In this document: positions 39,166-46,302 of the stretch, one piece after another
How positions within the stretch are numbered: position 1 is the stretch's first letter
How the letters are laid out: each line of letters opens with the position of its first letter
Origin: Chloroflexota bacterium
GTDB lineage: Bacteria; Chloroflexota; Anaerolineae; Aggregatilineales; Phototrophicaceae
Length of the DNA stretch: 64,000 nt
Direction: 5' to 3'
Assembly (NCBI GenBank): GCA_011525385.1
Contig: WTGF01000094.1
Location: 1 to 64,000, forward strand
The notes under the pieces: generated by a model
What the model was told of the DNA's origin: nothing
The model's database searches: none
The model's input: only the letters and a program-made list of their open reading frames with translations
Program-made: the position numbers and the translations under genes

Positions 39166-41418
39166 CTAGATGTTAAATTGCGAACTCTGCGCTGTGGCGG
39201 TAGCGTAATCGGACCAAGGTCCCCTGCCGCCCCGATTGATAGCCGCTACTCTGAATCTGTAGTCGCCGGAAGTCGCGCCCGTCACAGTGTGAGATAGCGA
39301 GTTGATGTTCGGCAGATGAAGTTGCTCGTTTACACCGTGGCGAACGTCAAGTTCATAGGTTGTGATCGGCGCCCCGCCTTGCGCGGGCGGGGTGATGGCG
39401 GCAGTAATTTCCCCGCTGCGAACAGTCAGGGCCGGCGGCTGCGGTTTGCCGGGCGGCTCTATGACCTCCGGCCGGTTGCCCGCGACAATCCAATCCTTGG
39501 CTCGATTCGCCTGCCCGCTGTCGGCCACCAGAACACGGATCGACGAAGCATACGCGATGCTTGTCGGGCGCGCTGTCGAAGCAAATCTCAAGCTCTCGTC
39601 ATTGCTAAGGGTGTTGGCTGAAACGGGAAACTCATAGATCTGGTTGTCGCCGTACAAGTAGATATAGAACGAGGCGCTGGACAACAATGAAGGAATGAGC
39701 TGCCACTCCTGCACGGACATCCCGCTGAACTCAAGCAACGACTCCGTTTTCCAATCCACTATTTGTACTTCGATGTCCGTGTTCTTGCTGTTCGTCTTTG
39801 TCAAATTCAACCAGCGACTACCGGTGACTTGGTCGAAATTGCCCAACAACGTGTTACAGCTTGGATCACGCGATGTGAACTCAAAGTCAGTCAGCAGCCC
39901 TTGTGGCGGGGGTGGCAACATGATGTTGCCGTAGTCGGACCAAGTTCCCCTGCCAGCCCGATTGATGGCCACCACCCGGAACTCGTAGGACGTGCCGTTG
40001 GTCAAACCCATCACTGTGTGAGACAGCGCGTTGAGGTTTGGCACATGCATATGTGATCCGGTTGACCCGGTCTCGCGATAGCTCAGTTCATAGGTTGTGA
40101 TAGGCGATCCTCCTCGCGCAGGCGGGGTGATCGTCACGGTGGCCCGCTCGGCGCCGGCGACCAGGCTCGGTGGCTGTGGCTTGTCAGGCGGCGCTACAGT
40201 CTCGGGCTGGTTGCCCGCCGCGATCCAGTTCTTGATTCGACTCGCCTGACTGCTATTCGCAACCAATAGGCGAATCTGCGAGCCAGTCACGATGCTTGCC
40301 GGACGCGGAGTTGAACTAAAACCCATGGACCGACCACCAAGCGCTGAATTGGCGTTCATAGCAAACTCAAAGATTTCATTGCTATTGGGCAGATGGATGT
40401 AGAATGAAGAGTTTGGTAGAAGCGAGGGCAGTAGCTCCCATTCATGCTCTTCCCAACCCTCGAATTCAGGTTGGCGGTGGGGAAGAGGCGAGGCATCTGT
40501 ACCCCAAACCAGCGCCTCTAAGGAAATGTCTGTCCTCAGACCACCCGTTTTTGTCAAATTTAACCAACGAGTGCCGGTATGGTTGCTACTACCATTCAAC
40601 AGGTAGGGCGGCTCTCCTTCATTCGGATCGCGCGAGGCGAACTTAAAGTCAGCCAGCAATCCCTGGGGGAAGGGAACTGGCTTATGAATCCGAATCAGCG
40701 AAATTGCGATTTTGATGCGATCCCGCGCGGCTGGGTCGGCTGTGGTCACCCAGCGCACATAGCGAGGGATTATCTTGTTGATCTTGACCTGCTCGGAGCC
40801 GAGGGCCCGCCCATCCAGCGCGAAGGTCGCCAAAACGCTTTCTTCGCCGGCGAAGGCGCCGCTGTCCGAACCTTCAATGCTGAATGTATAGGCATCGCTG
40901 GCGGCGGCGTCAAGCACATGCAGACAAGCCAAGCCGCCCCCATCCGTAGAAGCGCCGTTGTCCAATGCGCTCCCGCTGGATGACCCGATCACATGACGCG
41001 GATTCGCCAGCGCAATGCCCCAGCCGCCGTCGTCGCCTCGATTGGCGAAGACTGCCCGGAATGGAATCACCTGATTGACTTGGGGCAAGGCGCCATAACG
41101 CCCCTGTCGCGTCAGCATACTGAAGACCGGATCGCCCACCGCCGGTTCCGCGTTCTCCCGCACATAGATCGAGAAGAGCCCAGCAAGATCCGCCCCTTTA
41201 AGCACTGGATGCGAGCCCGCTTCACCGCTGTTCATGAAGCCGGCGTGCTGCACCGCCATCATGCGCTGCCCGGGGATGAATTTGCGCACCTCGTCTTTAA
41301 AGGCGGTGATATCAAAGACATCGCGGTCCTCATTGATGCTGACGTGATTGCTGTCGCCGGTGATGTCATAGCCATCAACCAGGACTTGTACATGATCGCT
41401 TGAAAGTTTCGACATCAT
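39166..41418 (-). CDS. Tail tube-like N-terminal domain fused to Fn3-containing repeats
   Basis: DHVQVLVDGYDITGDSNHVSINEDRDVFDITAFKDEVRKFIPGQRMMAVQHAGFMNSGEAGSHPVLKG; two Fn3-like PPGKPQPPxL...APITTYEL...YRFRVAAINRGGRGPWSDY. Confidence 0.65.
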   Translation of the reverse strand: MMSKLSSDHVQVLVDGYDITGDSNHVSINEDRDVFDITAFKDEVRKFIPGQRMMAVQHAGFMNSGEAGSHPVLKGADLAGLFSIYVRENAEPAVGDPVFSMLTRQGRYGALPQVNQVIPFRAVFANRGDDGGWGIALANPRHVIGSSSGSALDNGASTDGGGLACLHVLDAAASDAYTFSIEGSDSGAFAGEESVLATFALDGRALGSEQVKINKIIPRYVRWVTTADPAARDRIKIAISLIRIHKPVPFPQGLLADFKFASRDPNEGEPPYLLNGSSNHTGTRWLNLTKTGGLRTDISLEALVWGTDASPLPHRQPEFEGWEEHEWELLPSLLPNSSFYIHLPNSNEIFEFAMNANSALGGRSMGFSSTPRPASIVTGSQIRLLVANSSQASRIKNWIAAGNQPETVAPPDKPQPPSLVAGAERATVTITPPARGGSPITTYELSYRETGSTGSHMHVPNLNALSHTVMGLTNGTSYEFRVVAINRAGRGTWSDYGNIMLPPPPQGLLTDFEFTSRDPSCNTLLGNFDQVTGSRWLNLTKTNSKNTDIEVQIVDWKTESLLEFSGMSVQEWQLIPSLLSSASFYIYLYGDNQIYEFPVSANTLSNDESLRFASTARPTSIAYASSIRVLVADSGQANRAKDWIVAGNRPEVIEPPGKPQPPALTVRSGEITAAITPPAQGGAPITTYELDVRHGVNEQLHLPNINSLSHTVTGATSGDYRFRVAAINRGGRGPWSDYATATAQSSQFNI

Positions 41419-41424
41419 CGCCTC

Positions 41425-41808
41425 CTAGATATGTTGATAACGGTTGACATAACCGTGCAGGACGATGGCGTTGGCCGCGGTGGCGAAGGCGCGGACAAGC
41501 GCGCCATTCTGCAGCACATGGCCCGGGATGACTTCCGTGAAGCCGTTCTCCGCCGGAATCGTGACTTCGATGAGATCATCCGGGGCGCTCGTCCCGCCCC
41601 ATTCCACCGTCAATTTGACCGGGGCAGCCGACGTGTTCACCGCCTGAATAAAGATCTCATCCCATTCATTGGCCGCGATACTGCTCAGCGCCGTGTGGAC
41701 CAGGGTGCCGGGGCTGCTGCCCGCCGCTACTTTGATGCCGCGTCCGTCAGTGCTGCCGCTCAGCTTGCGTTTCTGGTAATCGCGATAGTCGCGCATGTCA
41801 TGTGGCAT
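41425..41808 (-). CDS. Small phage-structural-like protein
   Basis: ORF between phage-like genes on the same strand; beta-rich; MPHDMRDYRDYQKRKLSG start. Confidence 0.5.
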   Translation of the reverse strand: MPHDMRDYRDYQKRKLSGSTDGRGIKVAAGSSPGTLVHTALSSIAANEWDEIFIQAVNTSAAPVKLTVEWGGTSAPDDLIEVTIPAENGFTEVIPGHVLQNGALVRAFATAANAIVLHGYVNRYQHI

Positions 41809-41854
41809 ATTGTTTCTCCTTTCTTGCTCCTTGAGCATGCTAATGGAAGGATGC

Positions 41855-42331
41855 CTAAATCTCCCGCACCCAGAATTGGGCGCCGCCAAGCAGACGTATT
41901 CCATCACGCTGAGTCTTGTATTGAAGTTTGAAGGTATGGTTGCCAGCGCTCAGGTTCTGAATCAAGTGGGTAAAACTCAAATCATGATAGTAGCTGTATA
42001 GCCGGGTTGATAAAATGCCTTTATCGCCGCCTTGGCGATTTCCATCGACATCAATATCAAAATCGCAATCTGTGTCTCCACTTCTACGTCTCCCTGTGCC
42101 GTGAAGATGAACCAAAACATCTCCACCAGCTGTCGTAATCGACAGGTTCAGGTTATCGCCGTCTACATCGGTAAACTCAGGAGCGTGTAGAACAGTAATC
42201 TCCTCCGTCGTCGTGTAGACGGCGGTCGCCGGATTCTTAAGCGTCGCCAGGTTCTCGCCGACCTCGTTCATATCGCTGGCGGCAATCAGCGCTCCGGTCT
42301 CCCAATCCGTTTTGGGTGTTGTCCAAGCCAT
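41855..42331 (-). CDS. Array paralog 6: phage minor structural/jelly-roll-like protein
   Basis: MAWTTPKTDWETGALIAASDMNEVGENLATLK...SAGNHTFKLQ...AQFWVREI. Confidence 0.65.
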   Translation of the reverse strand: MAWTTPKTDWETGALIAASDMNEVGENLATLKNPATAVYTTTEEITVLHAPEFTDVDGDNLNLSITTAGGDVLVHLHGTGRRRSGDTDCDFDIDVDGNRQGGDKGILSTRLYSYYHDLSFTHLIQNLSAGNHTFKLQYKTQRDGIRLLGGAQFWVREI

Positions 42332-42415
42332 TGTATGTCCTCCTGTTTTCAACTTTTGTCATTTCTCGTGTATAGTGGATTTGCCCTGCCAAACATCAAG
42401 CAGGTTTGTGAAATT

Positions 42416-42456
42416 GTCGTGTGAACTTCGCCCTGCCACAAACCAGTCCACAGGAC
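42416..42456 (-). repeat. Leader element E9 hairpin
   Basis: GTCCTGTGG..GGTTTGTGGCAGGGC..TTCACACGAC (imperfect stem). Confidence 0.7.
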
Positions 42457-42539
42457 ACCCTCTCTCTGCTAGGTACTCTGTAATCTCCCATTTCTTATTG
42501 TCTCACCTGCACCTCCTCCTTTTTATATTTGCTGATCTC

Positions 42540-42998
42540 TTAGATCTCCCGCACCCAGAATTGGGCGTGGGAGCGCAGAGTCGTTGCATGGTTTCTGCCT
42601 TGGAGCTTGAAAGTATGAGATCCGGCGCTCAAATTCTGAACCAGGTGAGTAAAACTCACAAGCTCATGATTTACGTCCCCACGTCTCAAACCATACTCGT
42701 CTTGACCCAGTCGGGTCCCATCAACTTCAACATCAATCCTGAATTGCTTGTTTACCACCACGCCATGAAAATGAACCATGACATCTCCACCTGCGGTGGT
42801 AATCGTCAGATTGAGGTTGCTATGGATATCGACGAACGTTCTGCTGTTCGCAATAGCTATATCCGCCGTCGTCGTGTGGGCTGCAACCGCATTTCGTACT
42901 CTGCCGAGTTCTACCAAATTTTCGCCGACCGCGTTCATAGCGCCGGACCTCATCAGCTCTCCGACCTCCCAATCCGTTTTGGGTGTTGTCCAAGCCAT
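42540..42998 (-). CDS. Array paralog 5
   Basis: MAWTTPKTDWEVGELMRSGAMNAVGENL...AQFWVREI. Confidence 0.65.
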   Translation of the reverse strand: MAWTTPKTDWEVGELMRSGAMNAVGENLVELGRVRNAVAAHTTTADIAIANSRTFVDIHSNLNLTITTAGGDVMVHFHGVVVNKQFRIDVEVDGTRLGQDEYGLRRGDVNHELVSFTHLVQNLSAGSHTFKLQGRNHATTLRSHAQFWVREI

Positions 42999-43082
42999 TG
43001 TATGTTCTCCTTTTATCGACTTTTGTCATTTCTCATGTATACCGGATTTGTCCTGCGAAACATCAAGCAGGTTCGTGAAATT

Positions 43083-43123
43083 GTCCTGTGGACTTCGCCC
43101 TGTCGCAAGCCGGCCTACAAGAC
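43083..43123 (-). repeat. Leader element E10 hairpin
   Basis: GTCTTGTAGG..GGCTTGCGACAGGGC..CCACAGGAC. Confidence 0.7.
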
Positions 43124-43204
43124 ACAAGCGTGTGCTGCGTACTCTGTAATCTCCTAGTTCTTATTGTCTCATCTACGCCTCCTCTCTTCGTACTTGCTGA
43201 TCCT

Positions 43205-43669
43205 TTAGATCTCCCTCACCCAGAATTGGGCGCCGGCGCGCAGAGTCGTTCCTCTCTTTGTCTGAAGTTTGAAGGTGTGTGAGCCAGCGTTCAAACCCTG
43301 TATCAGACGGGTAAAGCTCACAAAATGCCACTGGCTATTGTCTGTAGTCATCATGCCATTGTTGGTATCACCTCGTCGGGTTCCATCTACTTCAACATCA
43401 ATGATAACGACCCCACGAGTGAACGGACCGTGGAAATGAATCAGTACATCTCCACCGGTGGTGGTAATCGTCAGATTCAGGTTGTCGCTATCGATGTCGT
43501 CAAATGTGTTATTGGTGTTTGGCGTTACAATATCTGCCGTCGTCGTGTGCGCTGCTACCGTCTTTCGTACTCTGTCGAGTTCTGCCAGGTTCTCGCTGAC
43601 TGCGTTCAGATCGCCGGGGCTCACCAGCTCTCCGACCTCCCAATCCGTTTTGGGTGTTGTCCAAGCCAT
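43205..43669 (-). CDS. Array paralog 4
   Basis: MAWTTPKTDWEVGELVSPGDLNAVSENLAEL...AQFWVREI. Confidence 0.65.
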   Translation of the reverse strand: MAWTTPKTDWEVGELVSPGDLNAVSENLAELDRVRKTVAAHTTTADIVTPNTNNTFDDIDSDNLNLTITTTGGDVLIHFHGPFTRGVVIIDVEVDGTRRGDTNNGMMTTDNSQWHFVSFTRLIQGLNAGSHTFKLQTKRGTTLRAGAQFWVREI

Positions 43670-43752
43670 TGTATGTTCTCCTTTTATCGACTTTTGTCAT
43701 TTCTCATGTATACCGGATTTGTCCTGCGAAACATCAAGCACTTCGTGAAATT

Positions 43753-43792
43753 GTCCTGTGGACTTGGCCCTGTCACAAACCAGCCACAGGAC
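43753..43792 (-). repeat. Leader element E11 hairpin
   Basis: Perfect GTCCTGTGG/CCACAGGAC stem around GGTTTGTGACAGGGC. Confidence 0.8.
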
Positions 43793-43874
43793 ACAAGTGT
43801 GTGCTGCGTACTCTGTAATCTTCCTAGTTCTTATTGTCTCATCTGCACCTCCTCTCTTCGTACTTGCTGAACCT

Positions 43875-44360
43875 TTAGATCTCCCGTACCCAGAATTGGG
43901 CGTCAGGATATAGTATGAGTCCACGACCAGCGTGATTCCCTTTCCACTGTATTTTGAAGGTATGGGATCCAGCGCTTAAGCCCTGAATCAATCGGTCAAA
44001 AGACAGGGAATGACGGCGATCGCCGTGGTGAAGATCGATATGTGTAAGTCCATCGTCACCGCCTTGGCGAGTTCCGTCGACATCAATGTCGAAATGACAG
44101 CGGCTGACGCTAACATTACGTGTCATTGCACCGTCAAAATGAACCAGCACGTCTCCGCCTGTTGTCGTAATCGTCAGATTCAAGTTGGTGCTGTCAAGAT
44201 CGGAAAATTCATTACCGATTACTCTGATCTCCTCGGTCGTCGTGTAGATGGCGGTCGCCGGATTCTTAAGCGTCGCCAGGTTCTCGCCGACCTCGTTCAT
44301 ATCGCTGGCGGCAATCAGTTCTCCGGTCTCCCAATCCGTTTTGGGTGTCGTCCAAGCCAT
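43875..44360 (-). CDS. Array paralog 3
   Basis: MAWTTPKTDWETGELIAASDMNEVGENLATLK...AQFWVREI. Confidence 0.65.
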   Translation of the reverse strand: MAWTTPKTDWETGELIAASDMNEVGENLATLKNPATAIYTTTEEIRVIGNEFSDLDSTNLNLTITTTGGDVLVHFDGAMTRNVSVSRCHFDIDVDGTRQGGDDGLTHIDLHHGDRRHSLSFDRLIQGLSAGSHTFKIQWKGNHAGRGLILYPDAQFWVREI

Positions 44361-44445
44361 TGTATGTTCTCCTTTTTTACGATTTTGTTACTTTCTCGCG
44401 TATACTGGATTTGCCCTGCTAAACATCAAGCAGGTTTGTGAAATT

Positions 44446-44486
44446 GTCGCGTGGGCCTCGCCCTGTCACAAGCCGGTCCACAAGAC
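44446..44486 (-). repeat. Leader element E12 hairpin
   Basis: GTCTTGTGGACC..GGCTTGTGACAGGGCGA..GGCCCACGCGAC. Confidence 0.75.
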
Positions 44487-44567
44487 ACAAGTGTGTGCTG
44501 CGTACTCTGTAATCTCCCAGTTCTTATTGTCTCTTGCGCGCTGCCTCCTTTCGTATTCGCTGATCCC

Positions 44568-45026
44568 TTAGATCTCCCGCACCCAGAATTGGGCGCCAAT
44601 TCGCAATGTAGTTCCATACCTTGCTTGGAGTTTGAAAGTATGTGATCCGGCGCTAAGGTTTTGAATCAGGCGAGTAAAGCTCACAATGGGATTACGGTTC
44701 CAGCCGGTGCGCAAAATGCCATCGTCGGTACCACCATGTCGGACACCATCAACTTCGATATCAAAAGTACAATGCCCATCTGTCTGCGAACCATGAAAAT
44801 GAACCAGAACATCCCTACCTGTAGTGGTTATTGTCAAGTTCAGATTGTTGCTATCCACATCTTCAAACGTGCCATCATTTGGAAGACTTATCGCCTCTGT
44901 CGTGGTGTAGGCCGCTGCCGCAAGACCCTCCTTAAGCGCCACCAGATTTTCCCCGACCGCGTTCAGATCGCCGGGGCTCACCAGCTCCCCGACCTCCCAA
45001 TCCGTTTTGGGTGTTGTCCAAGCCAT
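44568..45026 (-). CDS. Array paralog 2
   Basis: MAWTTPKTDWEVGELVSPGDLNAVGENLVALK...AQFWVREI. Confidence 0.65.
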   Translation of the reverse strand: MAWTTPKTDWEVGELVSPGDLNAVGENLVALKEGLAAAAYTTTEAISLPNDGTFEDVDSNNLNLTITTTGRDVLVHFHGSQTDGHCTFDIEVDGVRHGGTDDGILRTGWNRNPIVSFTRLIQNLSAGSHTFKLQARYGTTLRIGAQFWVREI

Positions 45027-45109
45027 TGTATGACCTCCTTTTTCCGACTTTTGTCATTTCTCGTGTGTACTGGATTTGTCCTGCTCAACATCAAGCACTT
45101 TGTGAAATT

Positions 45110-45150
45110 GTCGCGCGGGCCTCGCCCTGTCACAAGCCGGTCCACAAGAC
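45110..45150 (-). repeat. Leader element E13 hairpin
   Basis: GTCTTGTGGACC..GGCTTGTGACAGGGCGA..GGCCCGCGCGAC. Confidence 0.75.
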
Positions 45151-45221
45151 ACAAGTGTGTGCTGCGTACTCTGTAATCTCCCAGTTCTCATTGTCTCTTG
45201 CGCGCTTCCTCCGCTGATCCC

Positions 45222-45710
45222 TTAAACCTCCTGTACACCGAATTGGGCGCCGGCACGAAACCTTACTCTCCCGCCCCCTTTCATCTGAAGCTTAAAAATA
45301 TGGGAGCCAGCGCTTAGATTCTGAATCAGGTAGGTAAAACTCACATTATGCGAATAGTTACGGTCAATTGTGAATCGTATGATTTCACCAACATCGCCAC
45401 CTTGCAGAACGCCATCGACATCAATATCAAAGTGGAGGTGCATACCTTTATTAGTATCATCGCGATATGCTGAGCTAGAAAAGTGTGCCAGTACATCCCT
45501 ACCAGAGGTCTCAATTGTCAGGTTGAAATTCTCGCTATCAACATCGGTAAATGTGCTTGAATTCCTAAGAATATCTTCTGTCGATCTACCAGCTGCTGCT
45601 GCTGGCGCCTGATTTCTCAACATCGCTAGATTCTCGCCAATCGCATTCAAATGAGCGGCGGTAATTAGTTCGCCGTCGGCCCAATCGGTCTTAGGTGTTG
45701 TCCTAGCCAT
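45222..45710 (-). CDS. Array paralog 1 (most diverged)
   Basis: MARTTPKTDWADGELITAAHLNAIGENLAMLRN...AQFGVQEV. Confidence 0.65.
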   Translation of the reverse strand: MARTTPKTDWADGELITAAHLNAIGENLAMLRNQAPAAAAGRSTEDILRNSSTFTDVDSENFNLTIETSGRDVLAHFSSSAYRDDTNKGMHLHFDIDVDGVLQGGDVGEIIRFTIDRNYSHNVSFTYLIQNLSAGSHIFKLQMKGGGRVRFRAGAQFGVQEV

Positions 45711-45792
45711 ACTTTTCTCCTTTCTTCAATCTTTGTTACTTTCTTGCATATAATGGACTTGCCCTGCTAAACATCAAGCACTTTGTGAAACT

Positions 45793-45832
45793 GTCCTGTG
45801 GATTTGCCCTGTCGCAAGCCAGCCCACAGGAC
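45793..45832 (-). repeat. Leader element E14 hairpin
   Basis: Perfect 9-bp stem GTCCTGTGG/CCACAGGAC around GGCTTGCGACAGGGC. Confidence 0.85.
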
Positions 45833-45948
45833 ACAAACGCGTCCTTCCGCAATTGAAATCAGTCCTCAGCGATCCTTTGATGATCTTCTCCTTTATCACT
45901 TCTAGTTTGATGATATGCACCAATAATAGCACGTTTGTGCTAATAAGC

Positions 45949-45969
45949 GCGACTGTTTAGTCGCTTTTT
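45949..45969 (+). terminator. Hairpin plus T-run (orphan terminator-like)
   Basis: GCGACT GTTT AGTCGC TTTTT. Confidence 0.5.
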
Positions 45970-46302
45970 ATAAATCGAACCGAGTTCTTTCTATTTTCAC
46001 ACCGTTTATGAATGATTTAAGCCAGTCCTGCGTAACTGCCGACGCACTGCCTCGGAATGCGTACCACGAAGGCTGTCAAGCGCTAGGCGGGATCGACGTA
46101 TCCACTATGTTTGCTGACCATGAGCCGCCCACATCACCTCTTTCGTTGGCGAGCGCGTAACAGGGTATTCCATACAGTTGCCGTTGAATGGCTTGACCCC
46201 GGTATCGGACAAGCCTTTTTGCTTTCGAGTTTAGAATCGGTTCTTTGTACTCTGGAATACAAACAACACTTGGTAGCGCGTTTTTTGTTTCTCGGGGGAT
46301 TC

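Noticed and set aside
36689-45710. Complete prophage
   Set aside because: No terminase, portal, capsid, tape measure, lysis, integrase or att sites seen; only tail-tube-like and minor structural-like genes
41855-45710. Diversity-generating retroelement targets
   Set aside because: No reverse transcriptase or template repeat in the window; differences include indels and are not visibly adenine-biased
42300-45850. Regularly spaced repeats resembling a CRISPR array
   Set aside because: Repeat unit is ~0.6-0.7 kb with coding paralogs between repeats; no short repeats with 30-40-nt spacers and no cas genes
20000-45850. Integron with attC sites
   Set aside because: Folded intergenic elements and cassette order are suggestive, but no integrase, no recognisable GTTRRRY/RYYYAAC boxes, and the genes carry leaders upstream rather than attC sites after each ORF
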